This document shows positions 18,356 to 25,315 of a stretch of DNA of 64,000 nt, piece after piece; positions within the stretch are counted from its first letter, which is position 1; every line of letters starts with the position of its first letter. The notes below the pieces were generated by a model that was not told where the DNA came from, ran no database searches, and saw only the letters and a program-made list of their open reading frames with translations. Source of the DNA: an uncultured Muribaculaceae bacterium (lineage in GTDB: Bacteria > Bacteroidota > Bacteroidia > Bacteroidales > Muribaculaceae); assembly GCA_910577315.1 (NCBI GenBank), contig CAJTME010000006.1:1-64000 (forward strand). Reading direction: 5' to 3'. A program made the translations under genes and the position numbers.

Positions 18356-18808
18356 TTATTTGTTGAACTCGTAGGAGAGGTTTACGTTTTTCGGAGGCAT
18401 GCAGTTCATGTCGTTGCAGGCCATGAAGCTGATGGCGGCGTTGATTTTGGCGCCGTCGGGGTCGGTGAGCTTGAATTTGCGGGTGAATGTGATGTTAGCT
18501 GCCCACCACGAGAGTTTCATTTCGAACATGGGGTCGTCGACTTCGGTGGGGGCGGTGCCGACTTTCAGCTTGTCGGTGAATTTGACGCCTTTAGAGCCCT
18601 CGAACGAGATCTGGGTGGGGCGGGGACCGCCTTCGGGGATGTTGGTGGAATACATGTGCCAACCTTCGTCGATAATGGCACGGAGAGTGACGATACCCTC
18701 GGTTTCGGAGGTCATCTTCACGTTCATGCGCCAGCGCACGGGCTCCTGGGCCACGGCGGCCGCAGCGGCCATCACCACTGCGAATAGAATCAAAAAGTAG
18801 CGTTTCAT
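18356..18808 (-). CDS. Free-standing DsbD alpha-domain-like periplasmic protein
   Basis: The 150-residue protein has a signal peptide (1-20) and a single domain very similar in pattern to the N-terminal domain of the DsbD just downstream: W...V...S.TEG.V......IDEGWHMYS, then FKLTDPDGAKI and the Cys pair in FMACNDMNCMPPK. It probably exchanges electrons with DsbD or delivers them to a specific client, but this is inference. The gap to dsbD is only 6 bp. A -7 TAACTTTG on the minus strand at 18826-18833 sits 17 bp before the ATG. Confidence 0.85.
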   Translation of the reverse strand: MKRYFLILFAVVMAAAAAVAQEPVRWRMNVKMTSETEGIVTLRAIIDEGWHMYSTNIPEGGPRPTQISFEGSKGVKFTDKLKVGTAPTEVDDPMFEMKLSWWAANITFTRKFKLTDPDGAKINAAISFMACNDMNCMPPKNVNLSYEFNK

Positions 18809-18825
18809 AGCAGGTATATTTTTCG

Positions 18826-18833
18826 CAAAGTTA
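18826..18833 (-). promoter_or_regulatory. -7 element before the alpha-domain/dsbD/mazG operon
   Basis: TAACTTTG on the minus strand, 17 bases before the ATG at 18808. I see no clean TTTG at the -33 position. Confidence 0.45.
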
Positions 18834-18880
18834 CAAAAAATAATTTGAAAGTCTGCCTAATCCGCTATCTTAATGTTTGC

Positions 18881-19150
18881 TTAATGTTTACGCCAGGAGC
18901 GGAGGTGGTAGAGACCGAGCAGCGCCGCAGCCAGGATGGCAGGGAGGTTGACGTTTCCGTAAAGCACCGACTGAGCGAGCCAGTAGGCGCTGCATATGCC
19001 GCATGTCACGGCTGCCATCAGGCATAATGATCTGCCGGTGGCAATCGTCTTGCCGTCTTTTTTATTTCCATATAGATGTTTTTTCCATTGGACGCGGGAA
19101 TCCGCGGAAAATTTCAAAGGCCCATGTAATTTTTTTTGCGCATGAACCAT
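18881..19150 (-). CDS. Possible small membrane protein, unrecognised
   Basis: An 89-codon ORF fills most of the gap between two convincing genes. The N-terminal half is basic and hydrophilic (rich in Lys and Gly), and the C-terminal half (about 43-83) has one or two hydrophobic segments, ending in a basic tail. I recognise no family. It is divergent from the gene at 19192. A shorter start at an internal Met (codon 46) is possible. It may equally be non-coding. Confidence 0.4.
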   Translation of the reverse strand: MVHAQKKLHGPLKFSADSRVQWKKHLYGNKKDGKTIATGRSLCLMAAVTCGICSAYWLAQSVLYGNVNLPAILAAALLGLYHLRSWRKH

Positions 19151-19191
19151 CGCGAGGGTGCGTGTGTTAAATTTTTATAAGTTATAGAAAC

Positions 19192-20361
19192 ATGAAATTC
19201 TCTTTGCTTTTTGCTATTGTCTTTTCATCACTGAGTGCTTTTGCAGAAGTATCGCTGCGGGATGTGGCCGACGGGCTTGGCCGGGCGGAGTGTTATATGG
19301 CTGACACCCGATATGAGGTGTATCTGCCGAACGCGTCCGAACCGGTGACATACCGTCTCCACATCTCCGGCACCACAGCCCCCGGAGACACGCTGGCGCC
19401 ATGCAATTATCTGATAGAATGGGAGTCGCAGGCTCCTGACGGCGCCACTGACTCCGAGGGCTTTTCGGCTTATTTCGACGGTAATTATTTCAGATACCGC
19501 AACGGCAAGCTCGCCGAATATCATCATGGCGACGACCCGATGCCTTTCGCACCGCGCGGCTTGGCCCGGGGTGGCGTGCAGATGAACGACCAGTTTGCCT
19601 CCCTGCTGCCCGCTTTTCTTGCGGGCCGGATGCGCGAGATGGCTTCCGACACGGCTTTTGCCGCCGCGATCGAGACGAGGGGCGACGAGGTTGTGGTCAA
19701 GGGCCGCGAGAGCCGGGGAGGCTATGTTGCCAATGAGTTCACCTACCGGTTCGGCGCCGTGGATTTCATGCCCCGCTCGTGGGAGATGGTGACCAACCCC
19801 GGGCAACTGGGCGAACAGACCATCACGGCTGAATACCGCCGTGCCGACGGCGACTGTCCCCGGCTCGACGAGGCGTCGCTCATCGGGCGCCATCCGGCTG
19901 AATTTGCCAAGTACCGGCGCGATTCATTCTCGCTTGAAAGCCTGCGTGGCGAGCCGCTGCCGGGATTTTCGGCTCCGATGCCCGGTGGAGGACGCTATTC
20001 GCGCCAGCGCGGCGAGGGATTCGGCGTGCCCACCATCATTGCCGTGGTGGACTCGAAGGTGGATGCCACCGCCCGCGTTGTGGCCGACCTGCGCGAGGCT
20101 GTGGGCGCGTTGCCGGGCGCCACCGACCTTGTGATTGCGTTCACCGACAACGACCGCGACGCCATTGAGGAAATCGCCGGGAGCGCCGCGCCGGGCGAGA
20201 CCCTGCTGATGAGCGCGCGCGAGCTTGCGGCGAACTGCGGCGTGGCCGACACGCCGTCGGTGATATTCTGCCGCGCCGACGGCACGGTGGCCGACATCCA
20301 CGTGGGGCGGAACAATGATTTGCGCGATATTGTTATACAGAAAGCGGCGATGGCCCGCTGA
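19192..20361 (+). CDS. Periplasmic protein with a CxxC-less thioredoxin-like C-terminus
   Basis: The 389-residue protein has signal peptide MKFSLLFAIVFSSLSAFA and an N-terminal beta-rich domain (about 20-240) of a kind often fused to redoxin domains in Bacteroidota. The C-terminal domain (about 260-385) has the alpha/beta pattern of the thioredoxin fold and keeps the cis-proline region DTPSVIFCRADGTV. At the place where a CxxC should stand it reads VDSKVDAT, so it should not be a dithiol oxidoreductase. It lies 28 bp upstream of tpx on the same strand, which suggests a shared oxidative-stress context. The exact function is not recognised. Confidence 0.75.
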   Translation: MKFSLLFAIVFSSLSAFAEVSLRDVADGLGRAECYMADTRYEVYLPNASEPVTYRLHISGTTAPGDTLAPCNYLIEWESQAPDGATDSEGFSAYFDGNYFRYRNGKLAEYHHGDDPMPFAPRGLARGGVQMNDQFASLLPAFLAGRMREMASDTAFAAAIETRGDEVVVKGRESRGGYVANEFTYRFGAVDFMPRSWEMVTNPGQLGEQTITAEYRRADGDCPRLDEASLIGRHPAEFAKYRRDSFSLESLRGEPLPGFSAPMPGGGRYSRQRGEGFGVPTIIAVVDSKVDATARVVADLREAVGALPGATDLVIAFTDNDRDAIEEIAGSAAPGETLLMSARELAANCGVADTPSVIFCRADGTVADIHVGRNNDLRDIVIQKAAMAR

Positions 20362-20389
20362 ATCTGAACCTAATTAATAATCAAGAAAT

Positions 20390-20890
20390 ATGGAAACAGT
20401 TTATTTTAAGGGAGAACCCCAACACACCTACGGCAGCGTGCCCGCTGTCGGAACCGAAGCACCCGATTTCAAACTCGTCACCAAGGATCTCGCCCCCGTG
20501 ACCCTCGCCGACCTTAAAGGCAAGCGCGTGGTGCTCAACGTGTTCCCCAGTCTCGACACGCCTGTGTGCGCCATGAGCGTGCGCCGCTTCAACGAGGAGG
20601 CCTCGAAGCTGAAAAACGTGGCTGTGGTGTGCGTGTCGATGGACCTGCCGTTTGCAATGGCGCGGTTCTGCACGCTGGAAGGTCTTGACAATGTGGTGGC
20701 CGCGTCGGCTTTCCGTTCGCCTGAATTCGGCAAGGAATACGGGCTGCAGCTGGTTGACGGCCCGCTGGAGGGGCTGCTGGCCCGTTGCGTTCTCGTCATC
20801 GACGAGAACGGCAAGGTGGTTTACCGCGACCTGGTGAATGAAATCACTGACGAACCTGACTACAAGGCCGCCGTCGAGATGCTTTCGTAA
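20390..20890 (+). CDS. tpx: Thiol peroxidase (Tpx-type 2-Cys peroxiredoxin)
   Basis: Reduces hydrogen peroxide and alkyl hydroperoxides using thioredoxin. The 166-residue length is normal. The peroxidatic cysteine is in SLDTPVCAMSVRRFNE (about residue 61) and the resolving cysteine in DLPFAMARFCTLEG (about residue 95), both intact. There is no signal peptide, so it acts in the cytosol. The gene follows the redoxin-like protein by 28 bp and ends at a terminator. Confidence 0.96.
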   Translation: METVYFKGEPQHTYGSVPAVGTEAPDFKLVTKDLAPVTLADLKGKRVVLNVFPSLDTPVCAMSVRRFNEEASKLKNVAVVCVSMDLPFAMARFCTLEGLDNVVAASAFRSPEFGKEYGLQLVDGPLEGLLARCVLVIDENGKVVYRDLVNEITDEPDYKAAVEMLS

Positions 20891-20914
20891 GGTTAATCCC
20901 GTTTTATCATCAAA

Positions 20915-20955
20915 GTGGGCGTGGTGCAACGATTGCACCGCGCCCACGTTGTTTT
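20915..20955 (+). terminator. Terminator of tpx
   Basis: A 15-bp stem with one wobble (20915-20929 with 20933-20947), a 3-nt loop and a T-rich tail (gttgtttt) lie 24 bp after the tpx stop, between convergent genes. Confidence 0.78.
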
Positions 20956-20980
20956 GATATGCAGAGCCGCCCAGCCGGGG

Positions 20981-21730
20981 CTACACGTGGACTCGGGCGA
21001 TGGCGGGGGAGGAGGCGAGCCAGGTGTCGAAGGTGCCGCGGTGGGGGGTGTTGTAGGTGCAGAGGTCGACGGGGCCTTTGATTCCGTTTATCTTTCCACG
21101 GTGGGAGTGCTGCCAGATTGACCACCGCTGCTGGTCGGACACGGGCGGGGTGGTGAATGAGCATATCCACAGGGCGACGTCGTCGAAACGGCCGCGGATG
21201 AAGCGGTAGTAGCCGTTCTTGTTGGTGTAGATGATGGGCTCGCGGCCGTTCTGGCGGAGCAGTTCGATGAGCGAGCGCAGGTTGGCGATTATGGCCTCGG
21301 TGGTGAATTCGCCGGGGTTGCCCCATTCTTCCACGTCGATGGCCACTGGGAGGTCGGGGGTGAGCCCGTCAATGGCGCGGAGGATGTTGACGCTCTGGCG
21401 CCAGCCTTCGACATCGAAGCGGAAGAAATGGTAGACCCCGACATGGAGGCCTGCGTCGGAGGCAGCCTGATAGTTTTGCTCGAACATGGCGTCGCGCCAT
21501 GTGGCGCCTTCCGATGCCTTGATGTAGACGAAGTCGATGCTGTCGGCGGCGACTTTGTTGAAGTCGATGGAGCCGTTGTGGGCTGATACGTCAATCCCGC
21601 GCACGGGGTATACGCTGCGGTCCGGGTCGACGTGTGCCTCGCGTGATGAAGCCATGCGCCTGCCCACCACGGCCGCGATAGCGACTGCGGTGATTGCGAT
21701 GAGCAATATGGCGAGGGTGCGGGCTTTCAT
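20981..21730 (-). CDS. Glycoside hydrolase family 25 lysozyme-like muramidase
   Basis: Cleaves the MurNAc-GlcNAc bond of peptidoglycan. The 249-residue protein has an N-terminal membrane anchor or signal sequence (about 5-25), then the GH25 barrel with GIDVSAHNGSIDF, FVYIKASEGATWRD and PVAIDVEEW, which contains the acidic catalytic pair. GH25 proteins occur in Bacteroides for wall turnover or competition; which applies here is unknown. The ATG at 21730 directly abuts the GCAC repeat block. An upstream in-frame start at 21760 would lie within the repeat. Confidence 0.9.
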   Translation of the reverse strand: MKARTLAILLIAITAVAIAAVVGRRMASSREAHVDPDRSVYPVRGIDVSAHNGSIDFNKVAADSIDFVYIKASEGATWRDAMFEQNYQAASDAGLHVGVYHFFRFDVEGWRQSVNILRAIDGLTPDLPVAIDVEEWGNPGEFTTEAIIANLRSLIELLRQNGREPIIYTNKNGYYRFIRGRFDDVALWICSFTTPPVSDQQRWSIWQHSHRGKINGIKGPVDLCTYNTPHRGTFDTWLASSPAIARVHV

Positions 21731-21884
21731 AATGCACGATTCACAATGCACGATGCACAATTATAATGCACAATTCACGATGCACGATTCACAATTATAA
21801 TGCACGATTCACGATTCACAATTGACGATGAGGATAATTGTGCATTGTGCATCGTGAATTGTGCATTTGGTAAGTCGTGCATTA
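21729..21884. repeat. GCAC/GTGC inverted-repeat block between the C69 gene and the GH25 gene
   Basis: About 155 bp of degenerate units such as ATAATGCACGATTCAC and ATGCACAATTCACG are followed by the reverse-complement arm (GTGCATTGTGCATCG, GAATTGTGCATT). It belongs to the same family as 15424-15558, again placed between two minus-strand genes and immediately before the start codon of the downstream one. Confidence 0.85.
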
Positions 21885-21891
21885 GATAAGG

Positions 21892-23526
21892 TCAGTCGAT
21901 GCGGAAGTGGTCGCCTTTTTCTTTGACGATTGATTCAAAGTAGCGCTGGTTGTAGCCGCCGAATTCGGGCTGCACGGCGATTCCTTCGTCGGTGCGTTTG
22001 AACGAGCCGTCCTCGTTCTGGCGCTTGATGTTGCCGTCCATGAACTTGACGAACAGGTAGTCGCCGAGGTTTTTGTATGCCTTGGTGACTTCGGCTGCCG
22101 AGCCATCGGTGAGTTTGGCGAGGGTGGCCTGGGCGTCGGCATAGCTGACGGCGGGGGTGAGGGTGGCGGCGAGGGAGTCAACGCTGGCGGTGAGCGAGTC
22201 CTCGAAGCCTTTCTGTACCTTGCGGATGTCGGGAATCATCTGCGAATAGCGGTTGTAGGCCTGATTGGCGACGTAGTTGTTGACCCAGAACATCGCGTCC
22301 CACGACAGGGTGAGCATGTCGCCGTTGCCGGGAGCGAGCTCGTGGGGGGCGGCGAGGGTCGAGTTGAATACGGGTACGTAGACGCAGGTGTTGGCGTCGT
22401 CGACTCCGAACCACAGGATGCCTTTCATGGCATCGTGGCGGGCGGAGTTCATGTCGGCCACGAACGAGAAGCCGGTCTGCTGGGTGGCGATGGCGCGCTC
22501 GTGGGTGTAGTTCTTGCCGTCGACTTCAAATGTCATCGGGCGCCAGCGGTAGGGGACGTCGAAGGGGCCTGCGCCGATGTCGTCGAGCATGGTGAGGGGC
22601 GTGTCCTCGAAGTGGTCGCGCATCATCCATTTGAGGTCGTCGGCGGTGAGCTGGCGTTCGGGCTTGACCCACAGGGGCATGTATTCGCCCTCGCCCTTGG
22701 TGATCCATCCGAGCCAGCGGTCGGCCTCGCCCTTGGGGAGGAACTTGTTGAAGTAGGCCCATACGCGGGCGTCGCAGCCGCGGAGGGCGCCGATGTCGGT
22801 GACGGCATATGTGCGCGAGAAGTCGAAGTCCTCGTCCTTTCCGTCGAAGAGACCCTGCTGGCGGGCGAAGGAAATCACGTCTTTGGAGTAGAGGGTCTCG
22901 GGGTCGTTGAGGGGGAAGGTGTGTATGCGGGCGTGGTTGGCGTGGCCGCTGATGTGGCCGTCGGGGACGCGGCGGGCAACCCATACGGCGCCTTTGTCGG
23001 CCTTGCCCTTGCCGATGAGTTCCATGATCCAGACTTCGTCGGGGTCGGCGATTGAGAATGATTCGCCGCTCGACGAGTAGCCGTATTTTTCGACGAGGTC
23101 GGTCATGACCTTGATTGCCTCGCGGGCGGTCTTGGCGCGCTGGAGGGTGATGTAGATGAGCGAGCCGTAGTCGATGAGGCCGGTGCCGGCGAGTTCCTCG
23201 CGGCCGCCCCATGTGGATTCGCTGATGGTGAGGCCGTGCTCGTTCATGTTGCCGATGGTGGCGTAGGTGTGGGCGACTTCGGGAATCTCGCCGAGGTGTT
23301 TCTGTGAATCCCAGTCGATGACGGGGCGCATGGTGCCGGCGGGATGGTCGGCGGCGGGCTGGTTGTAGAGTTCGCCGTATAGGGTGTGCGAGTCGGCGGC
23401 ATAGGTTATCATGGTGGAGCCGTTGGCCGTGGCACCTTTGGCCGCGATGAGGCTGGTGCATGCGTCGGCGCCTGTGGTGCCGATGCACAGGGCGGCTAAT
23501 GCCGCGATTGCGTATTTTGGAATCAT
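21892..23526 (-). CDS. C69 family dipeptidase
   Basis: This is a secreted Ntn-hydrolase-fold peptidase of the PepD/U34 type that cleaves dipeptides. The 544-residue protein starts with a signal sequence (about 1-21) ending at ADA-C, so Cys22 becomes the N-terminal nucleophile after processing. CTSLIAAKGATANGSTM is the family's start, and WIMELIGKGKADKGAVWVARRVPDG is its conserved core. The ATG at 23526 is chosen because the signal peptide begins there. A -7 TATCTTTG at 23549-23556 (minus) lies 22 bp upstream. Several Bacteroidales encode many such paralogues for peptide use; that is general knowledge. Confidence 0.93.
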   Translation of the reverse strand: MIPKYAIAALAALCIGTTGADACTSLIAAKGATANGSTMITYAADSHTLYGELYNQPAADHPAGTMRPVIDWDSQKHLGEIPEVAHTYATIGNMNEHGLTISESTWGGREELAGTGLIDYGSLIYITLQRAKTAREAIKVMTDLVEKYGYSSSGESFSIADPDEVWIMELIGKGKADKGAVWVARRVPDGHISGHANHARIHTFPLNDPETLYSKDVISFARQQGLFDGKDEDFDFSRTYAVTDIGALRGCDARVWAYFNKFLPKGEADRWLGWITKGEGEYMPLWVKPERQLTADDLKWMMRDHFEDTPLTMLDDIGAGPFDVPYRWRPMTFEVDGKNYTHERAIATQQTGFSFVADMNSARHDAMKGILWFGVDDANTCVYVPVFNSTLAAPHELAPGNGDMLTLSWDAMFWVNNYVANQAYNRYSQMIPDIRKVQKGFEDSLTASVDSLAATLTPAVSYADAQATLAKLTDGSAAEVTKAYKNLGDYLFVKFMDGNIKRQNEDGSFKRTDEGIAVQPEFGGYNQRYFESIVKEKGDHFRID

Positions 23527-23548
23527 TGCAAAAAAAGAGTTTAATTCA

Positions 23549-23556
23549 CAAAGATA
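23549..23556 (-). promoter_or_regulatory. -7 element of the C69 dipeptidase gene
   Basis: TATCTTTG on the minus strand, 22 bases before the ATG. No good -33 box is seen. Confidence 0.45.
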
Positions 23557-23605
23557 GCAATAATTCCCCAACATTGGCGGCATTGTGTTTGTTAATAAAA
23601 ATAAA

Positions 23606-23791
23606 ATGAGAATCATAGCTGTCATATTGGTGCTCGTCGGGGTGCTGCTGGTGCTTTTCCGACGCATGGCGCGGACCTATCACAAGGTGAGGGGCCGCGA
23701 ACGCCAGCAATTCAACCAGATGGAGGAATACATGCTCATCACGGGCGTGGTGCTGGTGCTTCTGGGCGGAATCTTCTGCTTCATACTTTGA
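23606..23791 (+). CDS. Small two-segment membrane protein
   Basis: The 61-residue protein has two hydrophobic segments (about 2-17 and 43-61) joined by a basic loop rich in Arg and Gln. ATG 23606 is preferred over an in-frame GTG at 23585. I recognise no named family; similar small hydrophobic proteins are common in Bacteroidota. It lies alone between a divergent peptidase gene and a convergent porin gene. Confidence 0.55.
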   Translation: MRIIAVILVLVGVLLVLFRRMARTYHKVRGRERQQFNQMEEYMLITGVVLVLLGGIFCFIL

Positions 23792-23806
23792 TTGGACCGC
23801 CCTTAC

Positions 23807-23845
23807 AAAAAATGGGAAAGCCCCGCCGTTGCGGCGGGGCTTTCC
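23807..23845 (-). terminator. Terminator of the OmpA-type gene
   Basis: A perfect 14-bp stem (23815-23828 with 23832-23845), a 3-nt loop and six T on the minus strand (23807-23812). On the plus strand it lies 23 bp after the small membrane protein, so it may serve both genes. Confidence 0.85.
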
Positions 23846-23867
23846 TGTGTATGAATAGGGTGAATTA

Positions 23868-25079
23868 TTATTCGCCTTCTTCGATGGTTACGGCACGGTC
23901 GAGGGCAACGTATTTCTCGCCGAGGTCGCAGAGGTTGCCGTTGTTGGTGGTGGCAGTGAGCTGCGAAGCGGGAACGCCGCACTTGATGAGCTTGTTGTAA
24001 ACGCCATTCACGCGGTTGTGGCGGAGACGAACGTTGATTGCGTCGGTACCGGTGTAGTTATCGGCCCAGCCGGTGAGCACGTAGTGCTGGTTGGAGTTGT
24101 CCTTCATCACGTTGGCAATGGCTTCGAGCACATTGTTGTCTTCGCGGGTGAGGCGGTAAACGTTGATGGGGTAGTAGATGGTGGCCAGGGGAGCGGCAGC
24201 GGCAGCTTCCTTAACTTCGACGGGACGGTTGAGGCAGTCGCGGAGCTGCTGTTCGAGGTCGGCGATGCGGGCATCGGCGGCAGCGAGGCGAGCGCGGAGG
24301 GCGTCGCAGTTTTCGGCGGGAGGACAAACGGGAACAACGGGGTGGTTCCAGTCGGTCTTGCCGAGGAGGAAGTTGAGGCCGAGGTAAGCCTGAACGTCAA
24401 GGTAGGTGCGGTTTTCACCGTCGAGGTAGGTGTCGTTCACACCGTCGATTGCAGAAGCGCGGAGGTCGAGCTGGAGCTGTACGCGCTTGCTGAGGTTGAA
24501 CGAGTTGATAAGACCGGCACGGAAGGTGAGGACGTTGTCGTGTGCGTTGTGGTAGCCGTCGCTCTTGCCGTTTTCGTACTTTTTGGTCATGGTCCAGTAG
24601 CCGCCGGCACCAGCATAGAGGGTGAGGTTGTAGACACGGCCGGGCTTGTAGCCGCAGAAGAGGTTGGTAAGGTTGGCCATTACGTCGAATACCGGGCCGA
24701 TTTCAGCCTGATTGGTCTTGACCTTGCCTTTGGTGTAGTGTTCGTCGGGGAGCTGACCGGTAGCGCCGTCGAGGCCGCTGCCTTTCATAACGAGGTAGTC
24801 AACGCCAACGCGGGCACCCCAGACGGGAGTGAACCACTTGCCGACATAGAGGGCGGCGTTGGGGGCGAAACGGTCCTTGAGGTCGCGGACAACGTCGTGG
24901 TGGGAGAAGTAAACGTTGACACCACCCTGAGCGGTGATGAACCAGTTGTCCTTGAAGGAATTCATCAGGTAACCCTGAGTTGCATCCTCAACATACTGGA
25001 CTTCCTGGGCCTCTTGGGCAACAGCGGCAGGCGCGAAGAAAAGTGCGCATGCGGCTGCGAGGAGTGTAATCTTCTTCAT
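23868..25079 (-). CDS. OmpA family outer-membrane porin
   Basis: This is a major-type outer-membrane protein linking the membrane to peptidoglycan. The 403-residue protein has a signal peptide (1-21), an eight-strand-like beta-barrel region (about 35-255), a short coiled stretch (LRARLAAADARIADLEQQL), and a C-terminal OmpA domain with NVLEAIANVMKDN, LTGWADNYTG and LRHNRVNGVYN. Codon choice is more T-ending (GGT, GTT-rich) than in its neighbours, as expected for high expression. About 235 AT-rich bases lie upstream. A weak -7-like TAACTTAG on the minus strand is seen near 25180. Confidence 0.93.
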   Translation of the reverse strand: MKKITLLAAACALFFAPAAVAQEAQEVQYVEDATQGYLMNSFKDNWFITAQGGVNVYFSHHDVVRDLKDRFAPNAALYVGKWFTPVWGARVGVDYLVMKGSGLDGATGQLPDEHYTKGKVKTNQAEIGPVFDVMANLTNLFCGYKPGRVYNLTLYAGAGGYWTMTKKYENGKSDGYHNAHDNVLTFRAGLINSFNLSKRVQLQLDLRASAIDGVNDTYLDGENRTYLDVQAYLGLNFLLGKTDWNHPVVPVCPPAENCDALRARLAAADARIADLEQQLRDCLNRPVEVKEAAAAAPLATIYYPINVYRLTREDNNVLEAIANVMKDNSNQHYVLTGWADNYTGTDAINVRLRHNRVNGVYNKLIKCGVPASQLTATTNNGNLCDLGEKYVALDRAVTIEEGE

Positions 25080-25241
25080 AGGAATTACAGTTAAATTATG
25101 ATTGAATGTTGATACTTGTATTTGATATTATCTGATAGAATTTGCTTTTTAAGGTTGCTTATGAGGCATTTTCAGGCCGCTAAGTTACGAAGATTTCTTG
25201 ATATAATAACTAAAAAACTTTAAAAAAGTTGTCTTGGAGTG

Positions 25242-25286
25242 AAAAAACGGCCCGTTTTTGTGGAATTTGTGCAAAAACGGGCCGTT
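25242..25286 (-). terminator. Terminator of transketolase
   Basis: A perfect 15-bp stem (25246-25260 with 25272-25286) and 11-nt loop are followed by a T-run on the minus strand (25242-25247), 30 bp after the tkt stop. Confidence 0.88.
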
Positions 25287-25315
25287 GAAGGGTCAAGTGG
25301 GCGGGGTGTCAGTGC

